Below, piece after piece: positions 28,648 to 36,501 of a DNA stretch of 64,000 nt; the first letter of the stretch is position 1, and every line of letters starts with the position of its first letter. The notes beneath the pieces are model-generated. The model was not told the origin of the DNA. It did no database searches and saw only the letters and a list, made by a program, of their open reading frames with translations. The DNA lies in contig NZ_CP021080.1 in the NCBI RefSeq assembly GCF_000802245.2, positions 2,294,001 to 2,358,000 of the forward strand. The letters are read 5' to 3'. The translations under genes and the position numbers were made by a program. The DNA is from Streptomyces pluripotens (GTDB taxonomy: Bacteria; Actinomycetota; Actinomycetes; Streptomycetales; Streptomycetaceae).

Positions 28648-28873
28648 GCGGCCGGCTCCCGGGTCGTTTCCCCGGTGGTACGGGAGTGAAGGCGGGCCGA
28701 CTCAACAACCGGGGTGCGATCCGGTGAATCGAAGACCTGAGGCACTCGGATTCCTTTCCTGGTCCGCACTGTGCTTCGGGTGCGGCGGCATGGCACACTC
28801 AGGGACAGCGGAATTTACACCGCCGTAGAAGTTCTACACGACTGTAGAAGACAAGTGAGGGACTGACAAACCC
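28648..28873. promoter_or_regulatory. Divergent promoter region, glycosyltransferase / BlaI
   Basis: 226 bases between divergent genes; contains the BlaI-type dyads listed separately. Confidence 0.5.
28814..28849 (+). promoter_or_regulatory. Operator for the BlaI-type repressor
   Basis: A perfect dyad TTCTACA-CGAC-TGTAGAA spans 28832-28849; immediately upstream an imperfect copy reads TTTACAccgcCGTAGAA (28814-28830). Both carry the TACA/TGTA core of BlaI/MecI operators and end 25 bases before the start codon, the expected place for autoregulation. Confidence 0.78.
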
Positions 28874-29263
28874 ATGGCCGGCAGCACGCAGGGAAGAGGC
28901 CCCAAGGCGGCCAACGGTGCGAGAGAGGCCGAGATCCTCGGCCTGCTCCAGCAAGCCGACGGTGCGCTGACCCCGGGTGAGGTCGCGGAGCGCCTCGGCG
29001 GCGCGCTGTCCTACAGCACCGTGGTGACGATCCTCACCCGCATGCACGTCAAGCAATTGCTGACCCGCACCCCGCGTGGCCGGGCCTACGCCTACGCGCC
29101 CGTCACCGACGACCCCGGCTACGCCGCCCGTCGTATGCGCACCGTCCTGGAGGAGCGCCCCGACCGCGAGGCGGTCCTCGCCCGCTTCGCCGACGGACTG
29201 TCCACCACGGACGCGGAGCTGCTGCGTCAGCTACTCGGCCCCGAGCAGGATCCTCGCCAGTAA
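28874..29263 (+). CDS. BlaI/MecI/CopY-family transcriptional repressor
   Basis: A 129-residue winged-helix repressor. EAEILGLLQQADGALTPGEV then LSYSTVVTILTRMHVKQLL form the helix-turn-helix and recognition helix; RAYAYAPV is the wing strand. The C-terminal helices carry the dimer part. In the family, a membrane M56 protease senses a ligand and cleaves the repressor; exactly such a protease follows 12 bases downstream. Two TACA/TGTA dyads precede the gene. No beta-lactamase gene lies nearby, so the inducing signal may be different. Confidence 0.92.
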   Translation: MAGSTQGRGPKAANGAREAEILGLLQQADGALTPGEVAERLGGALSYSTVVTILTRMHVKQLLTRTPRGRAYAYAPVTDDPGYAARRMRTVLEERPDREAVLARFADGLSTTDAELLRQLLGPEQDPRQ

Positions 29264-29275
29264 GGGCACCTACGC

Positions 29276-30214
29276 ATGCGCATCGCCGTGTACCTACCAC
29301 TGTTGCTGTCGTTCCTGGCCCCGCTCGGCGCGCGACCGCTGTCCGAGCGCTGCGAACCCCGTCTGGCCACCTGGCTGCTCACCACCGCCTCGCTGGTGCT
29401 CGCCGCGGCCAGCACCGTCTCGCTGACCCTGCTGGCGGTCACCGGACTCCTGCGCATACCCCTGCTCGCCAGCCTCGGCCACTGGTCGGCCCACACCGCG
29501 CAGCGCGACGATCCCACCGAGTTCTCCATCGCCCTGTTCGCCGGCGTACTCCTCGGCACCGCCGTGCTCGCCTCCGCGCACATGCTCTGGCAGCGCGCCC
29601 GGTCACTGGCCGCCGCCGCACTGGCGGCCGCCTGCATGCCGACACACGACGGCCTGGTCGTGGTCGAGGACGAGGTTCCGGACGCCTACGCGGTGCCCGG
29701 CCTGCCCGGTCGCATCGTCGTCTCCACCGGCATGCTCCACACCCTGGACGACACCGAGCACGACATCCTGCTCAGGCACGAGCGCACCCACCTCTCCGGG
29801 CACCACTACCTCTTCGTCGCCTTCGCCCAGCTCGGTGCCTCCGCCAACCCCCTGCTGCGCCCCCTGGCCACCGCAGTCACCTACACCATCGAACGCTGGG
29901 CGGACGAGAACGCCGCCACCGCCACGGGCGACCGCGCCCGGGTCGCCCGCGTGGTCGGGAAAGCGGCCCTGGCCGCCCACCACGGGCCCGTCCGCGCCCC
30001 CTTGCCAGGTGCCGCCCTCGGATTCCTCGGCCGGCGCAACCCGCTCAGTGCCGCAGGCCCCATCCCCCGCCGGGTCGCCGCCCTCCTCGCGCCGCCGCTA
30101 CGACGCCACTCCGGACTCGCCGCCGCCACCGCCGCCGTCATCGTCACCGCCGCCCTGGCCACGGCCGACGCCGCCTCCGACTTCCACCACCTGCTGAGGG
30201 CCGTGGGCGCGTAA
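29276..30214 (+). CDS. M56-family membrane metallopeptidase
   Basis: A 312-residue integral membrane protease. Membrane segments are near residues 5-20, 30-60, 83-105 and 285-305. The zinc site HERTH lies in LLRHERTHLSGHH at about 165-177, followed by a helix ending ERWADENAAT that supplies the third ligand glutamate. Pairs with the BlaI repressor just upstream as in BlaR1/BlaI, but lacks the large extracellular penicillin-binding domain, so it presumably senses or cleaves through another route. Confidence 0.9.
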   Translation: MRIAVYLPLLLSFLAPLGARPLSERCEPRLATWLLTTASLVLAAASTVSLTLLAVTGLLRIPLLASLGHWSAHTAQRDDPTEFSIALFAGVLLGTAVLASAHMLWQRARSLAAAALAAACMPTHDGLVVVEDEVPDAYAVPGLPGRIVVSTGMLHTLDDTEHDILLRHERTHLSGHHYLFVAFAQLGASANPLLRPLATAVTYTIERWADENAATATGDRARVARVVGKAALAAHHGPVRAPLPGAALGFLGRRNPLSAAGPIPRRVAALLAPPLRRHSGLAAATAAVIVTAALATADAASDFHHLLRAVGA

Positions 30215-30476
30215 CTGCTGCTGCGGCACCGGATCGGGGCGCGGGCATCATGGCCACGGGCACCACGGCCGCGGGCACCACGGCCGCGGGCGGTGCGTCC
30301 CGCGTGGGGCGAGCGCCCCGTGCTGGGCTCCGCTGCACCGCTGCTGGCCGAAGCGGCTGCTGGTTAAAAGGGTGATCCCCCGTCGATCACCGTGACCAGC
30401 CCCGTGCGGTGCCGTTGAAGGGGAGTGTGGCGGCTGGCCTGCCGCTGCACTTTCCGAGTAACAAGAGGAGAACGTG
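30215..30476. promoter_or_regulatory. Upstream region of the chaplin gene
   Basis: 262 bases with short AT-richer patches before the chaplin start. Chaplin genes are developmentally controlled; no exact promoter is claimed. Confidence 0.4.
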
Positions 30477-30809
30477 ATGTCTCGCATCGCGAAGGCTGCC
30501 GCTGTCGCTCTCGGCACCGGTGCCGTGGTGATCAGCGGGGCCGGGCTGGCTCTGGCTGACGCTGGCGCCCAGGGTGCGGCCGCCGGCTCGCCCGGCGTGC
30601 TGTCCGGCAACTTGATTCAGGTTCCGGTCAACGTTCCGATCAACGTGTGCGGGAACACCGTCGATGTGATCGGCCTGCTGAACCCCGCCTTCGGTAACAC
30701 CTGCGTGAACCAGGGCGAGATGGACATGCCCGGCCAGGCCGATCCCATCGGCGCCCAGGGCCCCGGCACCGACGACGGCGGCTACGGCAACGGCGGCTAC
30801 GGCAGCTGA
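30477..30809 (+). CDS. chpG: Short chaplin with an unusual C-terminal tail
   Basis: A 110-residue secreted protein. Signal peptide ends at LALA-D near residue 27. One chaplin domain follows: GSPGVLSGNLIQVPVNVPIN, VCGNTVDVIGLLNPAFGNTC, with the two conserved cysteines. Chaplins self-assemble at air-water interfaces into amyloid-like films that coat aerial hyphae. Instead of ending at CVND, the protein goes on for about 33 residues rich in Gly, Asp, Met and Tyr (GTDDGGYGNGGYGS). ATG 30477 follows AAGAGGAG. Position directly before the tyrosinase pair matches ChpG of S. coelicolor. Confidence 0.88.
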   Translation: MSRIAKAAAVALGTGAVVISGAGLALADAGAQGAAAGSPGVLSGNLIQVPVNVPINVCGNTVDVIGLLNPAFGNTCVNQGEMDMPGQADPIGAQGPGTDDGGYGNGGYGS

Positions 30810-30938
30810 TCCGGTCGACTGACCGGCCCAGAGCCCCGGCACTCCGAGCGCCGGGGCTCCTTCCCTGTCTGCGGCCCGTGCGTCGTCTGCGCCCCGTGCG
30901 TCCGAGCCATGCGTGAGGGCCGGACGCACGTGCGCCCC

Positions 30939-31805
30939 TCACGCGTACCGGTAGATCCGACTCATGTCCTCCAGCTGGTCCGGGGTCTCGTCCCAGGGCG
31001 GCAACTGCTCGTGCCGGGCGACGACCCGCCGGTACTGCTCGTCACCAGGTCCGGGCGGCTCGGCCGGCAGGTACCGGTGGCTGCTGTGGGCCTGCTGCCA
31101 CCGGTACCACAGCAGGTCGACGAAGGCGTGGTGCAGCCAGAACACCGGGTCATTGACGGATGCGCCGCCGAGCATCGCACCGCCAACCCACCGGTGCACC
31201 CGGTTGTGGTTGTGCCAGGACGCGCTGCCGCTGCCGGTCCCCCAGCCCTCCATCTTGTTGCGGAACCCCCTGGCGGCCGTCGAGTCCCAGGGCCAGGTGT
31301 CGTAGACCGGATCGTCCGACGCCCACTGCACGTCGCTCTGGGTGGGCAGCGGGAATGGGGCGGCGGAGCGGCCCAGGTCCCGGGTGAGGAACTTGCCGTC
31401 CGTGACGTTCTCCTTGATGGTCCAGTGGCCTGCCACGTAGGCGAACGGACCGGTCATCACCTGCCGGTCGGAGCGCCGGCCGTTGCCGCCGAGCAGGTCC
31501 ATCGTCCAGGGCACGGAAGTCGTGGTACGGTCCCGGGTCCAGTCCCAGTACGGCACCGTCACCGCGGAGTCGACACGGCGCAGGGCCCGCTCCAACTCCA
31601 GCACGAACCGGCGGTGCCAGGGCAGGAAGGACGGCGTCATGTGCGCGGCGCGCAGGCCGTCCTCGCCGTCGGCGGTGTAGTAGTCGATGTGCATGCGCAC
31701 GAACTCGTCGTACTCACCGCGCCGTTTCACCTCCAACAGCGCATTGACGAACCTTCGACGCTCGGTGCGGGTGAGCGTGCTGACGTCCTTACGCACGTAC
31801 GCCAT
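30939..31805 (-). CDS. melC2: Tyrosinase
   Basis: A 288-residue type-3 copper enzyme that oxidises tyrosine to DOPA and dopaquinone, giving melanin. CuA ligands are His39 in RMHIDYY, His55 in AAHMTPSF and His64 in LPWHRRF. CuB ligands are His200 and His204 in HNRVHRWVGG and His226 in WLHHAFVD. No signal peptide: it is exported bound to the MelC1 caddie protein, which also loads copper. ATG 31805 lies 14-17 bases inside the end of melC1, so the two are translationally coupled. Confidence 0.95.
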   Translation of the reverse strand: MAYVRKDVSTLTRTERRRFVNALLEVKRRGEYDEFVRMHIDYYTADGEDGLRAAHMTPSFLPWHRRFVLELERALRRVDSAVTVPYWDWTRDRTTTSVPWTMDLLGGNGRRSDRQVMTGPFAYVAGHWTIKENVTDGKFLTRDLGRSAAPFPLPTQSDVQWASDDPVYDTWPWDSTAARGFRNKMEGWGTGSGSASWHNHNRVHRWVGGAMLGGASVNDPVFWLHHAFVDLLWYRWQQAHSSHRYLPAEPPGPGDEQYRRVVARHEQLPPWDETPDQLEDMSRIYRYA

Positions 31806-32346
31806 GCTGTCCCCCTTGTTGTCCAGGTCCCTCCAGGTACCGATGTCCCCGGCGGCGGTTCCCGGTGATCGCCCCACCGCGTACCCCGGTGTGTTCTCCG
31901 CCGACCGGGCCCGGGGCCAGGTCACGCAGTTGCCGGTCGGGGCCGATCTCGTCCACGGCCGCACGCGTCGCCTCCAGCGGCGTCCGGTGCGAGGTGTAGT
32001 GGTCGACCATGCTCAGCCAGGTGCCGTCGGCCCGGCGCATCAGATGCAGTGGACGACCATCGATGGTGATCCGCCAATTGCCCTCGGCCGTCTTCCGATC
32101 CGCGGCCGGCACCAGGACGCCCCGGATCCGGCGGCCCCGGTAGGTCTCGTCGAAAGAGCTGCCGGAGCCGCCGTCGGGATCCGCCGCCGGGGGCGCAGGC
32201 CGGGAGGCGGCGACGACCGGAGCCAACGCGAGGGCGGCGACGGTGGTCAGCAGTCCCCGAGCCACCTCCCTGCGCGCCGGTCTGGCCGCCACCGCTCTCG
32301 CCTGCTGCTCCGCACCCACCGCCACTCCGCCGACGCCGACTGCCAT
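31789..32346 (-). CDS. melC1: Tyrosinase cofactor / caddie protein
   Basis: A 185-residue secreted protein that binds apo-tyrosinase, inserts copper and carries it out by the Tat route. A twin-arginine-like PARREVARGLLTTVAALALAP signal leads, then FDETYRGRRIRG, WRITIDGRPLHLMRRADGTW and MVDHYTSHRTPLEATRAAVDE, the family core. The core normally ends soon after the AAVDEL block. Here the frame runs on for another 50 residues of Gly/Arg-rich sequence into melC2. Start ATG 32346 has AGAGGAG eight bases away. Confidence 0.9.
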   Translation of the reverse strand: MAVGVGGVAVGAEQQARAVAARPARREVARGLLTTVAALALAPVVAASRPAPPAADPDGGSGSSFDETYRGRRIRGVLVPAADRKTAEGNWRITIDGRPLHLMRRADGTWLSMVDHYTSHRTPLEATRAAVDEIGPDRQLRDLAPGPVGGEHTGVRGGAITGNRRRGHRYLEGPGQQGGQHGVRA

Positions 32347-32454
32347 CGCTCGCTCCTCTTCCGGGTTCAGCTGTCCGTACCGGCTAACCGGCTGAGGGCG
32401 GAGAGGGTCACCGATCCAGGGCCATCCGGTGGGCGCGGGACTGAGCCACGCGGA

Positions 32455-32973
32455 CTACAGCCCCGGGCCCGTGCCCAGGTTCGCGCCGGCGGCGGTCTGC
32501 AGTACCGGGGCGAGGAGCCCGGCTTCGGGAAGCTTGAGGTCAGGCAGGCCGAAGTTCTCGGGGTTGGGCGGCGTCAGGGGGGCGTCCACGTTCAGACCCG
32601 GGGCGAGGGTGCGCAGGTCGGAGGCCGGGGCATCGACGCCGACGTGGTCGAAGCGGTCGCCGAGGAGGTGCGGCACCGGTGCGCGCAGGTCGGCGCCGGG
32701 CAGGGTGCTCGTGACCGGGAGTTGGGGCAGGGTCCGGTCGGGCAGCAGGTGTCCGGTCACGTAGCGTGGCCCGTCGGGCGCGCCCGGGGTCAGCAGGGGC
32801 ACCTCCAGGCCGGCCGTGGGCACCTCCATGCCGAGGGACTGGGACACCCCGTCCAGGGGCACCGGAACCGGGACCGTACCGACCGCGGCGGCGGCGGGGG
32901 TGGCTGCGGCTCCCACGGCAGCCGCGACGCCCGTGATGACGGCGGCAAGGGTTCCTCGGGTGGTCGACTTCAT
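32455..32973 (-). CDS. Secreted protein of unknown function
   Basis: A 172-residue protein with a signal peptide ending near residue 30 (AAATPAAAA). The mature part has no cysteine and is rich in Pro, Leu, Val and Asp, built of short irregular pseudo-repeats (VPLLTPGAPDG, LPQLPVTSTLPGADL, NVDAPLTPPNPENFGLPDL). It probably is a disordered or beta-rich surface protein. I do not recognise a family. It lies between the melanin genes and VKOR among other surface proteins. Confidence 0.75.
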   Translation of the reverse strand: MKSTTRGTLAAVITGVAAAVGAAATPAAAAVGTVPVPVPLDGVSQSLGMEVPTAGLEVPLLTPGAPDGPRYVTGHLLPDRTLPQLPVTSTLPGADLRAPVPHLLGDRFDHVGVDAPASDLRTLAPGLNVDAPLTPPNPENFGLPDLKLPEAGLLAPVLQTAAGANLGTGPGL

Positions 32974-33089
32974 GTCAGGCACGGTCCCTTTCAGGATGCG
33001 GGGATTCGACGTCCGCACCACGTAACGAGCCGGAAATCGGCACCAGTTCACAATTCGCCTGACTGCCGTAATAGTCTGCTCGTCACTTT

Positions 33090-33674
33090 TCAGCCGGTCC
33101 AGAAGTCCCACCATCGGGTCAGCACGAGCATGCCGACCACGCCGATGTGCACGAGCGGCAGCACCCAGGTGAACTCGGCGAAGAAACGCTTGAGCCGCAA
33201 GGGCGCCGGTACGAATCCGTTGGTGACGATCAGCGAGGTGGCGTACCAGAACATCACGATGGTGGCGATCCAGGCGAGACAGCACCACAGGCACAGTGCG
33301 TTGATCCGGTACAGCGACTCGAACTGCAGCCAGGAGACGAAGCCGACCCCGAACAGGCATCCGACCTCGAAGAGCAGCCAGTACCACCCGGGGAAACGGG
33401 CTCCGGCCAGCAAGCTCACCCCGACGCAGATGACGATGCCGTAGGCCACCAGGCCCAGCATCGGGTTGGGGAACCCGAAGACCGAAGCCTGGTCGCTCTT
33501 CATCACACTGCCGCAGGACACCACCGGGTTCAGGCTGCACCCGGGGACGAACTCCGGGTTCTCCAGCAGCTTGACCTTGTCGAGGGTGATGACCCAGGAG
33601 GCGAGCAGCCCGGCCGCCCCGGTGAGCACCAGCAGCAGGCCGAAGCCCGTGCCACCGGCCCGGGTCCTGGACAT
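33090..33674 (-). CDS. Vitamin K epoxide reductase family protein (VKOR)
   Basis: A 194-residue membrane protein with four or five membrane helices. The redox pairs of VKOR homologues are visible: loop Cys46 and Cys54 (GCSLNPVVSCGSV) with the conserved serine nearby, and Cys128-LW-Cys131 in the fourth helix (NALCLWCC). Actinobacterial VKORs oxidise a DsbA-like partner and so make disulfides outside the membrane, passing electrons to menaquinone. The start overlaps the stop of the upstream DUF5949 gene. Neighbouring chaplins and rodlins each have two conserved cysteines. Confidence 0.93.
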   Translation of the reverse strand: MSRTRAGGTGFGLLLVLTGAAGLLASWVITLDKVKLLENPEFVPGCSLNPVVSCGSVMKSDQASVFGFPNPMLGLVAYGIVICVGVSLLAGARFPGWYWLLFEVGCLFGVGFVSWLQFESLYRINALCLWCCLAWIATIVMFWYATSLIVTNGFVPAPLRLKRFFAEFTWVLPLVHIGVVGMLVLTRWWDFWTG

Positions 33675-34165
33675 CAGCCGCGCAGGCTGGTGGCCGGCAG
33701 GACGATATGTGCGGCGGCGTTCAGGGTCTCCTCGGCTCCGGCGAACGCGGCCAGCGTGGCCGGCTCGACGACCTTGCCGGGCTCGCCCTCGGGCCAAGCG
33801 CGGGTGGTGAAGACGAGGTAGGCGTAGCCGCGGTCGGCGACGGCGGCCAGCCACTCCTCGGGCGCGTCCGCCTGGGCGACCAGTTGCGGCATCTGGACGA
33901 CTGCCTGGCCGGCCTCGACCAGCAGTCTGACGGGAAGGCTGGGCTTGGCGTTGCCGTCGACCAGTTCGCCGCCGACCGGCAGTCCGTTGCTCGCCAGCAA
34001 CTGCTCCACCGCTGCCGCGGTGGCGTCCGGACCGCCCTCGGCGTCCCCGAGGGAGTAGGCCAGCAGGTAGGGCATGTCGGAACCGTCGGGGGCCTCACCG
34101 CTCCAGGCCAGGACGACGAGCGTGCCGAGGTCGGCGGGACGGATTTCGCTTGTGGTTGAGGTCAC
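33674..34165 (-). CDS. DUF5949 family protein
   Basis: A 163-residue soluble protein. The sequence features PADLGTLVVLAWSG, DMPYLLAYSLGDAEGG, LVEAGQAVVQMPQLVAQ and RGYAYLVFTTRAWPEGEPGK, which I recall as the DUF5949 pattern of Streptomyces. No catalytic residues are evident. GTG 34165 starts it; its stop overlaps the VKOR start (ATGA), so the pair is coupled and may share a redox or envelope role. Confidence 0.8.
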   Translation of the reverse strand: MTSTTSEIRPADLGTLVVLAWSGEAPDGSDMPYLLAYSLGDAEGGPDATAAAVEQLLASNGLPVGGELVDGNAKPSLPVRLLVEAGQAVVQMPQLVAQADAPEEWLAAVADRGYAYLVFTTRAWPEGEPGKVVEPATLAAFAGAEETLNAAAHIVLPATSLRG

Positions 34166-34335
34166 CGCGCGACCCTATCGACGCGCTTTGGTGCCGCCGT
34201 GCGGCTTCTCACCCTTCCGGAGCAGTGCCCAGGGATGCTCCACACGAATGAGGGAAGCGCCTTCGAACACACCAGGGGCCGGCACCGCGGGTGCGGTACC
34301 GGCCCTCTTCCGCGTTCCGTCGCGGCAGCGGGGTG

Positions 34336-34626
34336 TCAGCTCTGCAGGGGCAGGCCGCCGAGCAGCGGGTTGTGCTGGTTCAGCGCGCCGGTGGCACCCT
34401 TGACCGTGTTCAGCAGGGAGTCCTTGTTCTCGGTGTCGAGCGCGTCCGACTGGTGCTGCAGCGGCATCACGTCGTGCAGGGTGAGGGGACCCTTGGTGAG
34501 CTGGTTGACGGCGCCATTGAGGCTGGTGGGCGTCACATCGGCGGCGTTGTAGGCGAACGCGGGCGCGGCTGCGCCGGCGAGGGCCACGGAACCGGCAAGG
34601 ACTGCGGCAGCCTTCAGGGACTTCAT
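34336..34626 (-). CDS. Small secreted protein
   Basis: A 96-residue protein with a clear signal peptide (MKSLKAAAVLAGSVALAGA, cleavage after AFA). The mature 70 residues lack cysteine and contain SLNGAVNQLTKGPLTLHDVM and a C-terminal NPLLGGLPLQS. The size resembles other small wall-associated Streptomyces proteins but I cannot name the family. It sits among chaplin, melanin and surface genes and is likely expressed with them. Confidence 0.75.
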   Translation of the reverse strand: MKSLKAAAVLAGSVALAGAAAPAFAYNAADVTPTSLNGAVNQLTKGPLTLHDVMPLQHQSDALDTENKDSLLNTVKGATGALNQHNPLLGGLPLQS

Positions 34627-34736
34627 CGTGTTCCTTTCTTCGGCAACTCACGTCACCCCAGGGAATTCTGGCGCCGTGCCTAACGAGTTCCTGCCGGGCC
34701 GGAAACCCCGCGCGGAGAAGACATATGAGATCCCCG

Positions 34737-35606
34737 TCAACCGGCCGCCGGGAGGCTCGGCACCGGAGGCACGGACGGCACCGGAGGCAGCGACGGCACC
34801 GGAGGCACGGACGGCACCGGAGGCAGCGACGGCACCGGAGGCACGGACGGCACCGGAGGCAGCGACGGCAGGGACGGCAGGGACGGCAGGCTGGGGGCGG
34901 GCAGGTCGCTGCCGAGGAGGGTGGTCGTCAGCAGGTTGACCAGGTCGGACACCACGCCGCTGGCCGCCGAGACCACTTGGTCGACGTCGGAGGTGACCGC
35001 CTCCACCAGATTGTCGATCGCCGTCTCCAGGGCGGTGAGCGCGTCGCTGGTGAGGTCGCGGGCCGAGGGCGGCTTCCCGTCGTCGGCGCTCTGCGCGGCC
35101 GTGGAAAGGTCCGACGTGGGGGGAAGGACCGGGGCGGCAGGCAGGTTCGGTGTCGCGGGCACGCTGGGGGCGACCGGCGCCGAGGACGCCGAGGATGCTG
35201 TGGGCACGGTGGGCGCCGCGGGGAGGGGCGACGTGGCCGCTTCCGACACCGTCGGAGCGGTGACCACCGGTACTGTCGGAGTGGTCGGCGACGCCGGGTC
35301 GGCAGCGGCCTCGGCGATGGCCTGCTTCGCCGCCGCCCCCAGCTTTGCCGCCTGCCCCGCGGGCAGCTTGCCCTTCTGCAGGGACTGGTCGAGCAGTTCG
35401 ACGACCGGGTCGAGGACCGAGCTGGTGCTGCCCAGGGCTCTGACCTGGGTGAGCAGCTTCTCGGCTCTGGGGGCAGGCGCTCGCGAGGCGGCGTGGGCAC
35501 GCTCCTGCGCCGAGTCGGCGGCGATGGCCGCGGGGCCGGTGATGCCGACCAGCACGGCGGCACAGAGAGCGGTTGACGCGAGACGCCGCGGCGGCAGACC
35601 ACGCAT
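34737..35606 (-). CDS. Secreted proline-rich repeat protein
   Basis: A 289-residue secreted protein. Signal peptide ends near residue 29 (GPAAIAADS). Then a helical part (residues 35-95), a Pro/Thr/Ala linker, a second helical part (TALETAIDNLVEAVTSDVDQ) and a C-terminal run of PPVPSV/PPVPSL repeats. The repeats match an 18-bp DNA tandem repeat at 34763-34870. The last residues are PAAG with no sorting motif. Function unknown; a flexible wall or matrix spacer is plausible. Confidence 0.75.
   Translation of the reverse strand: MRGLPPRRLASTALCAAVLVGITGPAAIAADSAQERAHAASRAPAPRAEKLLTQVRALGSTSSVLDPVVELLDQSLQKGKLPAGQAAKLGAAAKQAIAEAAADPASPTTPTVPVVTAPTVSEAATSPLPAAPTVPTASSASSAPVAPSVPATPNLPAAPVLPPTSDLSTAAQSADDGKPPSARDLTSDALTALETAIDNLVEAVTSDVDQVVSAASGVVSDLVNLLTTTLLGSDLPAPSLPSLPSLPSLPPVPSVPPVPSLPPVPSVPPVPSLPPVPSVPPVPSLPAAG
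34763..34870 (-). repeat. 18-bp tandem repeat inside the proline-rich gene
   Basis: Six consecutive 18-base units that alternate between CCGGAGGCACGGACGGCA and CCGGAGGCAGCGACGGCA, so the true period is 36. They encode PPVPSV and PPVPSL. Such units can change copy number by slippage. Confidence 0.9.
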
Positions 35607-35776
35607 GGGTGTTCCTTTCGGTGAACATCGGGACCTGACCCAACCGTCAGTTCACCCGCTGCGCACCGCAACCGCTCGAACACCATTTGTGATCCGTACG
35701 GGGGAGCAGAAAACCGGCCGCCCACCCCGCGGCAGATGCACGGGGCGGGGACCGGCCGAAGGGCTGCGCCCCGACG

Positions 35777-36016
35777 TCAGTCGTTGACGCAGGTGTTGCC
35801 GAACGCCGGGTTCAGCAGACCGATGACGTCAACGGTGTTGCCGCAGACGTTGACAGGCACGTGGATCGGGACCTGGACGACATTGCCCGACAGCACGCCC
35901 GGGGAGTGGGCGGCGACGCCCTGCGCGCCGGAGTCGGCGGAGGCCACACCGGCACCGCCGGCGACGGCCGCGACGGCGGCGGAGGTCAGGACCAGACCCT
36001 TCGCGATACGCGACAT
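35777..36016 (-). CDS. chpF: Short chaplin
   Basis: A 79-residue secreted chaplin. Signal peptide MSRIAKGLVLTSAAVAAVAG ends at GVASA-D. The mature part is a single chaplin domain: HSPGVLSGNVVQVPIHVPVN, VCGNTVDVIGLLNPAFGNTC, ending VND, with both cysteines. Short chaplins coat aerial hyphae and lower surface tension. ATG 36016 follows AGGAGTACCTCCCC-type sequence on its strand. Its place upstream of the glycosyltransferase operon on the opposite strand resembles chpF. Confidence 0.92.
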   Translation of the reverse strand: MSRIAKGLVLTSAAVAAVAGGAGVASADSGAQGVAAHSPGVLSGNVVQVPIHVPVNVCGNTVDVIGLLNPAFGNTCVND

Positions 36017-36501
36017 GGGGAGGTACTCCTTGGGATCGACACAAACATCCGGGCGGGATGCCCGGCGCTGTGTCAACGCGCGGCGTCCCCAAGGGTTGTG
36101 CCCCCAATGGGGTGATGCGGGGAAGGGGCCCCTTCCCGATTCGACGGCGACCGGGGCGGCCCGAGCGACGCCCTCACGCTCACCATGGGTCCCCGGCGCA
36201 CGCCGGTCACGGCGGGCGACTCCGCCAGCCCCCGACGACGTACTGACTTCCACGATCAGCGTCCCGGGTGGTGTACCCACGCGGCGGATCCCGGCCTACG
36301 CCAACACGCATGGCTACGACTCCGACGTGTTCGATCTCGGGGCGGCTCTGCGGCGCAGTGGTGACCAGCTGGGCTTCCGGCTCGTTGCCCACCGGGACGC
36401 GGCGTGGGCCGGTGCGCTCCTCGTCGCCGTGGACGCGCAGGGATGAGGCGCGTCCCCGACCGCAGTCCCGAGCGCCCCCCCATGAGCGAGGTATCCCGCG
36501 A
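36017..36501. promoter_or_regulatory. Divergent region, chaplin / exopolysaccharide operon
   Basis: About 485 bases between divergent chpF and the first glycosyltransferase. Open frames here have no ribosome site. It must hold both promoters, so the two surface components could share control. Confidence 0.45.

Noticed and set aside
34763..34870. Possible CRISPR or regulatory array
   Set aside because: 18-bp units without spacers inside a proline-rich coding sequence.
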